Of a stretch of DNA of 64,000 nt, positions 33,882 through 43,003 are shown piece by piece. Both the position numbers and the translations under genes were made by a program. Position 1 is the stretch's first letter, and each line of letters opens with the position of its first letter. Where the stretch lies: NCBI GenBank assembly GCA_019359175.1, contig JAHHHU010000004.1:1-64000 (forward strand), given 5' to 3'. This DNA is from Phormidium tanganyikae FI6-MK23. GTDB taxonomy: Bacteria > Cyanobacteriota > Cyanobacteriia > Leptolyngbyales > Leptolyngbyaceae. Below the pieces are notes generated by a model. It saw only the letters and a list, made by a program, of their open reading frames with translations, did not search any database and was not told the DNA's origin.

Positions 33882-34517
33882 ATGAGTTTGAATTTGAAAG
33901 CGAAGCGTGTTTTTACGCAGTTTTATTTACCTGGAATTACGAGTGCGATCGTATTGTCGATCGGGCTTCCAATCTGTGCAGTGACTTTGAATCCTGAGAA
34001 GTTACTTGCAAACCCGGTTTTATCCTCAAGAATTCAACCCCAAAGCAATATCGAACCGGAGGTTATCCTAATTCGGCAAGCGATTATCGGTCAAGAAAGT
34101 GGCGCGAATTTTAGAGCGATTAACCCGCATTCTGGAGCATTAGGATATGCCCAAATCATGCCCGAAAACCTACCGAAATGGTCGAAAGAAGCGCTTGGAT
34201 ATGTTGTTTCAAAGAAAGAATTTCTGGCAAATCCTCAGTTGCAAATCGCGATCGTCGATTTCAAATTGAATCAATACTGGCAGAGATCTTTTGCAGCAAG
34301 TAATGGCGATGTCGCGATCGCGATTCGACGAGTTGCATCCTGGTGGTACAGCGGTAAGCCGGAGAAATATACCTCAACGGCTAGGCAGTTTTACAATGGG
34401 CATCGTTATCCCAGTATTGCGGCTTATAGTCAGTCGATTCTGCGCCGATATCAGGCAATTTGGGATTCTCAAAATGCGATTCAACCGATCGAGGTTCCAC
34501 AAGATCGGGGCGTTTGA
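33882..34517 (+). CDS. Lytic transglycosylase, SLT domain
   Basis: 211 residues. An N-terminal hydrophobic segment (about 17-35) is a signal peptide or anchor. The goose-lysozyme/SLT fold follows: RQAIIGQESGANFRAINPHS (catalytic glutamate in QES), GALGYAQIMP, LQIAIVDFKLNQYWQRS, AIRRVASWWYSG and YPSIAAYSQSILRRY. It cleaves the glycan strand of peptidoglycan. The ATG at 33882 has no strong ribosome binding site. It stands alone; downstream begins a degenerate repeat-rich stretch. Confidence 0.9.
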   Translation: MSLNLKAKRVFTQFYLPGITSAIVLSIGLPICAVTLNPEKLLANPVLSSRIQPQSNIEPEVILIRQAIIGQESGANFRAINPHSGALGYAQIMPENLPKWSKEALGYVVSKKEFLANPQLQIAIVDFKLNQYWQRSFAASNGDVAIAIRRVASWWYSGKPEKYTSTARQFYNGHRYPSIAAYSQSILRRYQAIWDSQNAIQPIEVPQDRGV

Positions 34518-34535
34518 TTGGTAAATGCTCTTTAG

Positions 34536-34563
34536 GTAGAGGCGCGATTCATTGCGTCTCTAC
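34536..34563. repeat. Dispersed palindrome, TAGAGACG family
   Basis: GTAGAGGCGC/GCGTCTCTAC with an 8-base spacer and one G-U mismatch. Same family as 12269 and 27281. It sits 19 bases past the transglycosylase stop. Confidence 0.78.
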
Positions 34564-34571
34564 GGCGAATT

Positions 34572-34640
34572 CTACTGAAGTTCTAATGGAAAGATGACCG
34601 TAAACGTTGAGCCTTCTTGCGGTTGTGACGGGAGGCAAAT
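34572..34640 (-). pseudogene. Histidine kinase C-terminal remnant
   Basis: The minus strand encodes LPSQPQEGSTFTVIFPLELQ then a stop (34574-34572). GSTFTVIFPLE is the usual end of the HATPase domain of hybrid histidine kinases. Upstream in the frame a TGA stop appears within 22 codons, so only the last residues survive. The rest of the kinase must have been deleted. Confidence 0.5.
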
Positions 34641-34698
34641 ATGGAGTCAGTGGCTAGGAAAAAAATTGCTAAAACTTAATCTGCCATGCGGGTGAAAA

Positions 34699-35349
34699 TC
34701 ACTTCAAAGCAGGAATACCGGGACGCAAACACAGATAAGCAAGCGGGCCAAATAGCGGCACGAGAGCAACAAGCCAAAAGAACTGTGATTGTCGCATTAA
34801 TCCGCGTCGTGCCATGTCATCACTCAGCAAAGTCGGATAAGGAAACAACAGCGCAAATAGGCAAAACGCTAACGTCATTGCATGAATAAATTTGTCCGTT
34901 TGAAACGATCGAATAAATGCGCTCCAGTCTCCAAATACGATCGCGAAACCCAGCAAAACTAAAGTACTCAATGTGAGAATGACGCCTGTCGATCGAGCAT
35001 CTAACACCGATAACCAAACATCTTTTCCACCTGAAAACTCTTCGTTCGCTTCGCGCAAGGCGAGATAAGGAATCAATCCAATTGTGCCTGATGCGATCGA
35101 AGCGAGCATAAACCCCCAAGCCGGAATCCGCTGCATTCTGCCATCCGCAAAGATCAAACAGCTATAAATTAATAGCCAGATTCCAACCATGCTAAACAGA
35201 GAGATCACAACTGGATTGAGTAAGGGAATCTGCCCAGACAGTAATGTTTGAATCGGTTGCAGCAAGTTCGATCGTAAAGGTGGAGCGAACCACACCACAT
35301 AAACAATAAAATCAAGCCATATCAGCCACAAGCCTAGTTTTCGTAGCAT
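34699..35349 (-). CDS. Multi-pass membrane protein
   Basis: 216 residues from the ATG at 35349, preceded by AAGGAGAAATTG. About six hydrophobic segments: LGLWLIWLDFIVYVVWFAPP near the start, then VVISLFSMVGIWLLIYSCLI, GFMLASIASGTIGLIPYLAL, GVILTLSTLVLLGFAIVFG, FIHAMTLAFCLFALLFPYP and FFWLVALVPLFGPLAYLCLR. The third loop has ALREANEEFSGGKDVW. I do not recognise the family beyond a cyanobacterial membrane protein. The C-terminus ends in LRPGIPALK on the cytoplasmic or lumenal side, undetermined. Confidence 0.75.
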   Translation of the reverse strand: MLRKLGLWLIWLDFIVYVVWFAPPLRSNLLQPIQTLLSGQIPLLNPVVISLFSMVGIWLLIYSCLIFADGRMQRIPAWGFMLASIASGTIGLIPYLALREANEEFSGGKDVWLSVLDARSTGVILTLSTLVLLGFAIVFGDWSAFIRSFQTDKFIHAMTLAFCLFALLFPYPTLLSDDMARRGLMRQSQFFWLVALVPLFGPLAYLCLRPGIPALK

Positions 35350-35390
35350 CAATTTCTCCTTAACCTAGGAAGGCTTCACACTTTCAAAGT

Positions 35391-35415
35391 CCCCCAGAAT
35401 GGGGGATTTAGGGGG
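35391..35415. repeat. Small dispersed hairpin repeat
   Basis: CCCCC-AGAAT-GGGGG followed by ATTTAGGGGG. The core CCAGAATGGGG plus TTAGGGG occurs again at 55266-55298. Confidence 0.75.
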
Positions 35416-35448
35416 CAGAACCCCCATCAACGAAGCAAAAAGACTCAA

Positions 35449-35823
35449 TCAAGACTTTCCAGAAGGGTCACTCGCATTCACCAACACCGGAGCGGTCACA
35501 GCCATTGGCTTTTCACACAGCACATGAATTCCGGCTTCTGCTGCACGAACTGTATATTCTTTGTGTAAATGGTTGGGTAGAGCGATGTAAACAGCATCAA
35601 TTTCACCGCTATTTAGGCATTCATCATACTCATCGCAACAGTATGTATTTTGAATCCTATACTGTTTTGATAGCGTTTCTAATTTCTCTAGATCATCTGA
35701 AACCAAAGCGGTAATTTCAGAATTCTCGCGAATGTTTTTGAAGCCTGGTAGGGCGGTTGCTTGGGCAATCCAGCCAAGTCCCACCACAGCGTAACGGACT
35801 TTTCGGGAAGCGTTAGTAGTCAT
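35449..35823 (-). pseudogene. Truncated Gfo/Idh/MocA oxidoreductase
   Basis: 124 residues holding only the N-terminal Rossmann half of this NAD(P)-dependent sugar dehydrogenase family: VVGLGWIAQ (14-21, dinucleotide binding), ALPNHLHKEY, and the catalytic-lysine motif EKP (104-106). Homologues are 340-380 residues and continue with the substrate-binding domain; here the frame runs 18 residues past EKP and stops (tail APVLVNASDPSGKS). The tail may be the C-terminus of the same gene joined by an internal deletion. The start has an intact coding pattern, so the loss is recent. Probably not functional. Confidence 0.8.
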
Positions 35824-35856
35824 TTGCCGAGCTTTTTTAATATTAGAACTTGAGAC

Positions 35857-35881
35857 GGTAGAGGCATCGTTTGCCCCTACC
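35857..35881. repeat. Small palindromic repeat
   Basis: GGTAGAGGCA/TGCCCCTACC with a 5-base loop, between two minus-strand genes. Resembles the other TAGAGRC arms but with GGGGC pairing. Confidence 0.6.
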
Positions 35882-35893
35882 GAAGTACCTTAT

Positions 35894-36211
35894 TTACGCT
35901 AACGACTGACCCGCTTGTGACAACAAATCACCTAACTGCTCAACTTTCACCGCAGTATCTCCAGTCGCATCGGCTGCGGCTTCCGAAGTGTCTTCACCAA
36001 GATCGGTCAAGATCTGCGAAATCGAGCTGACATCTCCTTGTGACAAAGCGGCTTTGAGATCGCCCAAATCTTCTGCTAAATCAGTCCCTTGAAGCTGTTG
36101 CTGCCAGCTTTCGATCACTGCGATCGCTTGCTCTACCGGAATCGATGTTAATCCCTGCTGCAATGCCGCGATCGTGGTGTCTACGTCAATTGTCCGAATT
36201 GAATCTGCCAT
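35894..36211 (-). CDS. Small conserved hypothetical protein
   Basis: 105 residues from the ATG at 36211 (MADSIRTIDVDTTIAALQQG), which follows GGATGG; the frame stays open further upstream but loses coding character. All helical, acidic and soluble, with LAEDLGDLKAALSQGDVSSI and a C-terminal VEQLGDLLSQAGQSLA. No cysteine and no membrane span. I do not recognise a family. Confidence 0.65.
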   Translation of the reverse strand: MADSIRTIDVDTTIAALQQGLTSIPVEQAIAVIESWQQQLQGTDLAEDLGDLKAALSQGDVSSISQILTDLGEDTSEAAADATGDTAVKVEQLGDLLSQAGQSLA

Positions 36212-36421
36212 GATTTTCCATCCTGATCTAAAGATTTGTGACAAGCTCCTCACACCTGATTCGATTCTTGCAATCTGCCTTTGAAATCCCTCACTCTTTT
36301 GGAAGAAATAGCGATCGCCGAAACGTCTTAAACCCTTGATCAAGCTCAGGCTTTGGATTGATACATTTAGCGCCCAAAATATTAAATACTGTTACGATGA
36401 ATCAACGCTCAACCTATCATC

Positions 36422-37714
36422 ATGCAACTTCTGACCTCTGCCCGACTGACGTTTAGCCATCTCGGACTCGCTGGAGTACTGATCTTAAGCGGCTGTAATC
36501 TGATTCCTTCAAGCGATGCCCAGCAGCAGCCCAATCCCCAAAATCAGCAAGGGGGAGCAGTTGCGGTCGATGCTGAAATCGCAGAACTCGCTGCTTTAAC
36601 CGAAGAACGCACCTACACCGGAACCACCCGACCGTTTCGAGAAATTTCACTCCGATCGCAAGCCGAAGGCAGAATCACAGACATTAGCGTCAACGTTGGG
36701 GATCAAGTCCAATCGGGTCAGGTCTTAGCTCGATTAGATGGCACGATCGCATCATCAGCAGTCACTCAGGCAGAAGCGGAAGTTGCCGCGCGAGAATCAG
36801 AAGTCGCGAGTTTGCAAGCAGAAGTCGAGGATGCTCGAACTCAGGTCGAACGGGCGCGATTAGAATTACAGCAAGCGCGATCGGACTCTCAACGCCAAGC
36901 GCAACTCTTTCGCCAAGGTGCAGTGTCAGAACAGGCAGCAGAAACCGCTAGAACCGCACTTGGAACCGCAGAGCAAGCCTTACGATCGGCAGAAAAACAA
37001 GTCGGAAATCGACAGCAATCCGTCGCCGCTTCGGCAAGACGAATCACGGCACAGCAAGCGATCGTCAGTCAAGAACGAGAGCGCCAGTCTTATGGCGTTC
37101 TAACTTCGCCTGTAAATGGTTCAGTGTTGGCGCGTCCAACGGAGCCAGGGAATTTGGCGCAAGCCGGAACTGAAGTGTTGCGAGTAGGCGATTTTAATCA
37201 AGTGAAAGTCGAAGTTCGGGTGTCAGAGCGAGAGTTTGCCAATCTTCGCGTGGGGCAGAGAGCGGAAGTTCGCTTAGATGCCCTGCCGAATCAAATTCTG
37301 GCGGGACAAATCACGCGAATTTCCCCTGCCGCAGAAACACGAGCGCGATTGATTCCGGTTGAAGTCACGATTCCGAATTCAACCGGAAGAATTGGCAGCG
37401 GATTGTTAGCGCGGGTGAATTTTCAGACCGCACAATCTCAGCGCGTCGTTGTGCCAGAATCGGCGACGCAGATCGGACAGAAACCCCAGCAAGGACAAAA
37501 TCAAGCCCCTCCGAAGTCCGCCACGATGTACGTGGTTTCTCGATCAGGGGATCAAGCGAGCGTGAGTCCAAGAGAAGTACAGCTTGGAAACCGCGCCAAT
37601 GGACAGGTTGAGATTTTATCGGGATTGAAAGTGGGCGAGTCTTTTGTGGTTCGCAGCAGTGGGAAGTTAGAAGCAGGTGCGCCAGTTCGATTGAGCGTCT
37701 TATCACAAGGATAG
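36422..37714 (+). CDS. RND efflux periplasmic adaptor (HlyD/MFP family)
   Basis: 430 residues. Lipoprotein signal with lipobox LILSGC (cysteine near 25). Domains in order: beta-barrel/lipoyl half (RSQAEGRITDISVNVGDQVQ, about 78-97), a long coiled-coil hairpin (about 120-220) rich in A, E, Q and R, the second lipoyl half (LTSPVNGSVLARPTEPGNL), then a beta-barrel domain (VKVEVRVSEREFANLRVGQR). It bridges the inner-membrane pump with an outer-membrane channel. It is followed after 6 bases by the RND pump gene. No TolC gene is adjacent. Confidence 0.94.
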   Translation: MQLLTSARLTFSHLGLAGVLILSGCNLIPSSDAQQQPNPQNQQGGAVAVDAEIAELAALTEERTYTGTTRPFREISLRSQAEGRITDISVNVGDQVQSGQVLARLDGTIASSAVTQAEAEVAARESEVASLQAEVEDARTQVERARLELQQARSDSQRQAQLFRQGAVSEQAAETARTALGTAEQALRSAEKQVGNRQQSVAASARRITAQQAIVSQERERQSYGVLTSPVNGSVLARPTEPGNLAQAGTEVLRVGDFNQVKVEVRVSEREFANLRVGQRAEVRLDALPNQILAGQITRISPAAETRARLIPVEVTIPNSTGRIGSGLLARVNFQTAQSQRVVVPESATQIGQKPQQGQNQAPPKSATMYVVSRSGDQASVSPREVQLGNRANGQVEILSGLKVGESFVVRSSGKLEAGAPVRLSVLSQG

Positions 37715-37720
37715 AGAGTT

Positions 37721-40700
37721 ATGACAACGCAGCCTTCTCCATCGCGTGGCTTTAGTATTAGCTCGATCGCGATTCGGCGACACATCGCGACATTGATGCT
37801 GACTTTAACCGCGATCGTCATCGGTGTTTATTTTCTTTTTGGGCTTCAAGTCGATTTGCTGCCTTCGATTACGTATCCGCGAATTGGGGTGCGCGTGAAC
37901 TCTCCTGGGATTTCTCCAGATGTGGCGGTGGATGAAGTGACTCGTCCGCTGGAAGAAGCGCTTTCTGCAACAGAAGGGGTCGTTCAGGTTTATTCGCAAA
38001 CTCGTGAAGGGCAGGTCAGCGTCGATCTGTTCTTTCAACCAGGTGGAAACATTGATCAAGCGCTGAATGATGCGACCGCAGCGTTTAACCGAGCGCGGGG
38101 AAATTTGCCGGATACGATCGAGGAACCGACTTTATTCAAAGTTGATCCGTCTCAGCTTCCCGTTTACGAGTTTGCAGTCACTTCGCCTTCTTCTAAATTG
38201 GTTGATTTGCGAGTGTTTGCGGATGAAGAATTGTCCCGTGAGTTGGGAGTTGTAGAAGGGGTTGCGGCGGTCGATGTTGCCGGGGGCGTGGAAGAAGAAG
38301 TGCGGGTTTTAGTGGATCTCGATCGGCTTCAAGCGCTTGGTGTCGGTTTAAACAGCGTCTTGCAAGAGTTGGAAGAAACCAACCAAGATGTGTCAGGCGG
38401 TCGGATTTTAGGCAAAAACTCTGAGCCATTGACGAGAACAATCGGGCGATTCAAAGACGCGGCGGAAATTCAGAATTTATCGTTTCCGGTTGTCGGTGAA
38501 CCTACGACAACAGCAACGGAATCTACAACACAAACGACAGCGCCAGTACCCGCAGAGCGTGTCTATTTGCGGGATTTTGCCCAGGTCAATGATGGAACTC
38601 AAAAGCAGCGCGTTTTTGTGAATCTGAATGGTCAGCCCGCGGTAAAAGTGAGTGTTCAGAAGCAGCCGGATGCAAACACGATCCAAGTCGTTGAAGGGGT
38701 AAAGCGTCGCATTGAAGAATTACGTCGATCGAATATCATTCCGGCAGAGATGCAGCTTCTTCCAACATTGGATGAATCTAAGTTTATTCAGGCTTCTTTG
38801 AACAGTGTGACCGAGGCTGCATTGTCAGGAGCGGCGCTTGCAGGATTATCAGTTCTATTGTTTTTGGGATCGCTAAGACAGACATTTATTATTACGCTTA
38901 CCATTCCGCTTTGTACACTTGTCGCAATTACTGCAATGAAACTCAGCGGTTTCTCACTGAATATTTTTAGCTTGGCGGGATTGGCAATTAGTATTGGTCA
39001 AGCCGTTGATACTTCTGTTGTAATTTTAGAAAACATTGATAAGCGGGCGACGGTGCAAGGAGGCGCAGCGGGGTTGGCATCGCAAGGAACTGGAGCCGCG
39101 ATCGATCTTGTCGAAGACAGTAGCCGCGAGGTCGAATCTTCGCTCGTCTCAGCCACAAGTGCAAACTTAGTTTCGGTCGTGCCCTTTGTGTTAATTGGTG
39201 GCTTTATCTCGCTGCTGTTCAACGAATTAATTTTAACGATTTGCTTTGCGGTTGTGGCTTCGCTGCTTGTGGCAGTTACTGTTGTGCCGATGTTGGCATC
39301 TCGACTGCTGGCGATTCGGTGGTCAAGTCGGATCAATCGCTTCTGGCTGTTTCGCCAGTTTGATCAGCGTTTAGCAGGCGGAACTCGTCGTTATGCAGGA
39401 TTGCTTGCCAAAATCACGCGCAGACCGATCATTGTGATCGCGCTTACAGTCTTAGTTCTCGGCGGTGGCGGTTTATGGATGACAGGTCGAATTCCACAGG
39501 AAATTTTGCCCCGAATTAGTACCGGACAAGCGAATTTGTTTGCTCAATTTCCACCCGGAACCCCGCTCGAAACCAGCCAAAGAGTAATGCAGGAAGTGGA
39601 TAAAATTCTGCAAGCACAACCAGAAACAGACTACGTTTTTTCGACGGTGGGCGGCTCTTTATTCGGTAACGCGACTAGCGAAAACCCGCTACGCGCTTCT
39701 AGCAACATCACCTTAAAGCCCAACACGGATGTCGAAGAATTTGTCGAGAAAGTGAACGGAGAGTTCCGCAGGCTCAATCTCGTAGAAACCACGCTGCGAT
39801 TAAGCCCGGGACAGGTTCGAGGCTTGATTCTAAACAACTCCCCGGTCAGAGGCGCAGAAATTGACGTGATTTTGCAGGGTCAAAATCTGGAGCAACTCGA
39901 AGCGGCTGGACGGCAGGTTTTAGGCGCACTTTCCCAGTCCACCCTCGCTCGATTTCGCCCAGATGCCGATCAGCGTCAGCCAGAGATTCAGATCGAACGC
40001 GATCGTGAACGTGCCGCAGAACTTGGACTCAATACTCTAGCTGTGGGAGAAACGATCCAAACCGCGGTCGAAGGTTCAATCCCGACTCAAATTCAGCGCG
40101 GAAATCGGCTGGTCGATGTCCGAGTCGAACTGAATGAAGACGCGATCCAAAGCGCCTCACAAGTGGAACGAATTCCCTTATTTACTGACGATAATCAAAT
40201 CGTTCGCCTTGGTGATGTGGCAACCATTCGGACGGGACAAGCACCTGGACAGATTCAGCGAATCAATCAGCGGCAAGTGTTTCAAATTGCTGGAACCTTG
40301 AACCAAGGTGCAAGTCTGGGAAATGCTTTATCGGAAGTCGATCGACTTTTCCAAACTATCCAACTTCCTGAAGGGGTGTCTCGCTTACCGAGTAGCGCGG
40401 CTGAAAGTAACCAACAACTTCAAGACGCTTTGCCCCTATTGGGTGGTTTAGCTGCATTCCTGGTATTCGTAGTGATGGCAGTTCAATACAACTCACTCAT
40501 CGATCCGCTGGTGATTATGTTCACGATTCCGCTTGCGCTGTCCGGTGGAATTATCGGATTGTTTGTGACTCAAACAGCGATCGGGGCAACGGTGATCGTT
40601 GGTGCGGTTCTTCTCGTGGGAATCGTGGTGAACAACGCGATCATCATGGTAGAAACCGCGAACGAAATCTACAAAAACGAAGGACTCGATCGACGATCTG

Positions 40701-41014
40701 CCATGCTCAGAGCCGCGCCAGAACGGTTACGCCCGATTTTAATGACGACTGTTACCACTGTTTTAGGCGTGTTTCCGTTGGCGTTGGGTTTAGGAGAAGG
40801 CAGCGAATTTCTTCAGCCGTTGGGAGTTGTCGTATTCTCTGGACTGTCGTTAGCGACGTTGCTAACGCTGTTTATCATTCCATGTTTCTATGTGTTGTTG
40901 CACCGATGGACAGACGGACGCAAAGAGCGAAAATCTCGATCGACGAGATCGCTGCCCAAAGTTGAAGAACCGATTTCGTCGATCTCGAAAGCCTCACAAG
41001 ATGGCGTGTCCTGA
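37721..41014 (+). CDS. RND-family efflux permease (AcrB/MexB-like)
   Basis: 1097 residues. Proton-driven exporter of the HAE1/AcrB superfamily. N-terminal transmembrane helix (IAIRRHIATLMLTLTAIVIG), porter loops with VRVNSPGISPDVAVDEVTRPLEEAL, and TMs 2-6 with SLAGLAISIGQAVDTSVVIL (an asparagine/aspartate-containing TM4 equivalent). The second half repeats it, with AAFLVFVVMAVQYNSLIDPLVIM and GIVVNNAIIMVETANEIYKNEGL. The downstream C-terminal tail is basic. Paired with the adaptor at 36422. Substrate (drug, metal or lipid) is not deducible. It converges with the peptidoglycan-binding gene. Confidence 0.95.
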   Translation: MTTQPSPSRGFSISSIAIRRHIATLMLTLTAIVIGVYFLFGLQVDLLPSITYPRIGVRVNSPGISPDVAVDEVTRPLEEALSATEGVVQVYSQTREGQVSVDLFFQPGGNIDQALNDATAAFNRARGNLPDTIEEPTLFKVDPSQLPVYEFAVTSPSSKLVDLRVFADEELSRELGVVEGVAAVDVAGGVEEEVRVLVDLDRLQALGVGLNSVLQELEETNQDVSGGRILGKNSEPLTRTIGRFKDAAEIQNLSFPVVGEPTTTATESTTQTTAPVPAERVYLRDFAQVNDGTQKQRVFVNLNGQPAVKVSVQKQPDANTIQVVEGVKRRIEELRRSNIIPAEMQLLPTLDESKFIQASLNSVTEAALSGAALAGLSVLLFLGSLRQTFIITLTIPLCTLVAITAMKLSGFSLNIFSLAGLAISIGQAVDTSVVILENIDKRATVQGGAAGLASQGTGAAIDLVEDSSREVESSLVSATSANLVSVVPFVLIGGFISLLFNELILTICFAVVASLLVAVTVVPMLASRLLAIRWSSRINRFWLFRQFDQRLAGGTRRYAGLLAKITRRPIIVIALTVLVLGGGGLWMTGRIPQEILPRISTGQANLFAQFPPGTPLETSQRVMQEVDKILQAQPETDYVFSTVGGSLFGNATSENPLRASSNITLKPNTDVEEFVEKVNGEFRRLNLVETTLRLSPGQVRGLILNNSPVRGAEIDVILQGQNLEQLEAAGRQVLGALSQSTLARFRPDADQRQPEIQIERDRERAAELGLNTLAVGETIQTAVEGSIPTQIQRGNRLVDVRVELNEDAIQSASQVERIPLFTDDNQIVRLGDVATIRTGQAPGQIQRINQRQVFQIAGTLNQGASLGNALSEVDRLFQTIQLPEGVSRLPSSAAESNQQLQDALPLLGGLAAFLVFVVMAVQYNSLIDPLVIMFTIPLALSGGIIGLFVTQTAIGATVIVGAVLLVGIVVNNAIIMVETANEIYKNEGLDRRSAMLRAAPERLRPILMTTVTTVLGVFPLALGLGEGSEFLQPLGVVVFSGLSLATLLTLFIIPCFYVLLHRWTDGRKERKSRSTRSLPKVEEPISSISKASQDGVS

Positions 41015-41018
41015 ACCC

Positions 41019-42098
41019 TCAGAAGCCATCTACAGACCAGTGAGGCGGATCATACTCTAGCTTGTACACCCCATACGTTGCGCCCACGTCCCACAAATTA
41101 GGATTATCATTGCCATCGGTTGGAGTTCCGATCGTCACGGTCTGACCGTTTCCATTCCGAATTCGCATCGGGGCTTTCCAACTGATAATCCAATCGATCG
41201 CGAGTGCTTGCGTATGTCGGGATTGCAGCGCAGCGGGATTGCCCCCAATATCAAACGCATTCACCATGTCTCGTGCCGCTTGATAGGAAGCCGCATCCGT
41301 GTAATGCACCCAATCGATATCGATCCCCACCATCGGCGGCACATCCCACGGAGCCATATCCCGATTGTTTAACTGCACCGCATAGTGCATCATATAAGCC
41401 CGCTGCGGTGGACGATAGGTATTCGTCACGGCAATCGAAGCTCCACCATCGCGCAAAGCTTTCTCAAACGCGCGGACTCTCTGACGAAACGGAGAAGCCA
41501 GATCATCGATCGAGCTACTTGCCGGGAAAAATCGCACCCACTGCGCCCCGCTCAGTCTCGCTCTTTGCCGTCTTGCATACTCGGTTAAAATCGCCAATCC
41601 TGGCGCATAGTCGGCTCCCAACTTTTGCTTCGTTGCATTAGAAAGTTGAGCATCCAAGCGCGGACGGAAATTCACATCGAGAATTTTATACGCTTCGGTC
41701 AGGCCTTTTGTGCTGCCAAAGCCAAAATTTCCATCGATCGTTAACGGTGGATTCAATCGCCCGATCGCATTTAAGCTGCGCTGTAAGTCTTGAGTTTCCG
41801 CTGCCCCATAGTTGAGATAGCTGAGTAACATGGCTGCGGTCAAGTCAGAAACGCGATAGATGAATCCTTGCGATAACGCTTTAGCGTAAGTCCCGCGACC
41901 CACCACGCCATCAGCAACCAGTCCGTTTTTCTGTTGATAATCTTTCGTCACTTTGTCTGTGACACTGCCGAAACCATTATCCACGGCTCCGATCGCAAAA
42001 TTTCGATCCTGTAAAAATCGCTGCCATGCGCCAACGGATGCCCCAGTTGAGCCACGTTGAATCACAGGAAGCTTAAGCGCATTGATATTAAAAGCCAT
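41019..42098 (-). CDS. Peptidoglycan-binding protein with M15-like carboxypeptidase domain
   Basis: 359 residues from the ATG at 42098, which has CAGGAGACAAGC upstream; an open extension to 42146 is unconserved. The N-terminal PG_binding_1 domain (about 12-75: VIQRGSTGASVGAWQRFLQD, DNGFGSVTDKVTKDYQQKNG) is followed by a second repeat (SLNAIGRLNPPLTIDGNFG) and a C-terminal half with SRHTQALAIDW and DPPHWSVDGF, the H-x6-D and H ligands of VanY/M15 zinc peptidases. No signal peptide or membrane span. Lysin-like domain order; could be a phage-derived or autolytic enzyme. No phage genes are near. Confidence 0.82.
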   Translation of the reverse strand: MAFNINALKLPVIQRGSTGASVGAWQRFLQDRNFAIGAVDNGFGSVTDKVTKDYQQKNGLVADGVVGRGTYAKALSQGFIYRVSDLTAAMLLSYLNYGAAETQDLQRSLNAIGRLNPPLTIDGNFGFGSTKGLTEAYKILDVNFRPRLDAQLSNATKQKLGADYAPGLAILTEYARRQRARLSGAQWVRFFPASSSIDDLASPFRQRVRAFEKALRDGGASIAVTNTYRPPQRAYMMHYAVQLNNRDMAPWDVPPMVGIDIDWVHYTDAASYQAARDMVNAFDIGGNPAALQSRHTQALAIDWIISWKAPMRIRNGNGQTVTIGTPTDGNDNPNLWDVGATYGVYKLEYDPPHWSVDGF

Positions 42099-42164
42099 GC
42101 TTGTCTCCTGAAACCGATGCAGGCGTAGTTCAGAACGCCTCGCCATCTATCATACTGATCGCAA

Positions 42165-42208
42165 CAAAAAAAGGATGTAACGCTTGGTCAACACCTGTTA
42201 CATCCTTT
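42165..42208 (-). terminator. Terminator of the DUF3318 gene
   Basis: AAAGGATGTAAC/GTTACATCCTTT (12 bp, 42170-42181 with 42197-42208) and a T run on the minus strand (complement of 42165-42170). Confidence 0.9.
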
Positions 42209-42228
42209 GATATCTTTGTTTTGTTCAG

Positions 42229-42873
42229 TTAAAAATCTGAAGGAGCTGCCGATCGCATTTTTGCTTTCGCCTTTGCTGCGCTCTTTTTCAGCGCATCAAG
42301 TCGAGATTGATATTTCGATCGCAGTTTTTTCTTCGGAGTTTGATCGATCAGCGTCTTCAGCGCACTGCCTAAACTCTTATAAGCATTCGGCAAGGTGTAG
42401 CCAAACCGAGTCGCGATCTGAATCGCGCGTTCATCCGCCTCGATCGCTTCTTTGACGTTTTTCTCACTATTGTTTTTCTGGTACAGTCTCCAGCCTGCGA
42501 CCCCAGATAATCCCATCGCTAACAGCAGCAGCAAACCATCCTGAACCCACAGTTCACCGACTGCGCCCCCTAGCCCAATCGCCAGTGCCGCCATTTCCCA
42601 ACCGTCTTTGGGAATGGTGTCGGTCTGAATCCGCGCGACTTCGTGCCAAAACAAGAGATTTCGCTGGTCGATCGCCAGTTGATCCCATTTCGGCATATCG
42701 ATTTGAATCTCTACCTCATCGCGACCGATTTCTTCGCAGGTAATTAAGGCAGGATTTACGGCGGTCGTCGTCTCGATCGTCACCCAGCTTTGCAGTTCTG
42801 GAGGCAGCAGAGTCTTCAAGCGACGTAACTCGCTCATGTCGGCTCTAGCGGACGAGGTTGCATAAGATGTCAT
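42229..42873 (-). CDS. DUF3318 family membrane protein
   Basis: 214 residues matching DUF3318: MSELRRLKTLLPPELQSWV, LITCEEIGRDEVEIQIDMPK, WDQLAIDQRNLLFWHEVARI. Two membrane segments follow (about 103-135, MAALAIGLGGAVGELWV and GLLLLLAMGLSGVAGWRLY), then the C-terminal AIEADERAIQIATRFGYTLP and NAYKSLGSALKTLIDQTPKK, and a lysine/alanine-rich tail. The HEVARIQ histidine-glutamate pair resembles half of a zinc site but no full HExxH motif is present. Found only in cyanobacteria and some algae as far as I know; function unknown. Confidence 0.88.
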   Translation of the reverse strand: MTSYATSSARADMSELRRLKTLLPPELQSWVTIETTTAVNPALITCEEIGRDEVEIQIDMPKWDQLAIDQRNLLFWHEVARIQTDTIPKDGWEMAALAIGLGGAVGELWVQDGLLLLLAMGLSGVAGWRLYQKNNSEKNVKEAIEADERAIQIATRFGYTLPNAYKSLGSALKTLIDQTPKKKLRSKYQSRLDALKKSAAKAKAKMRSAAPSDF

Positions 42874-43003
42874 GTGATCAGCCTCAGTATGAATTCCTAT
42901 CCTCTAGGACGATCTTAGCGATTCCATGGATTAAGGGTAGGTAAATTCATTCTGCCTGATGAAACCTTTATCAAGCAAGTCGTATGAACCGATCTTTTTT
43001 AGA

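Noticed and set aside
41019-42873. Prophage remnant around the lysin-like gene
   Set aside because: The next gene is the conserved DUF3318 and no capsid, tail, integrase or holin genes are visible.
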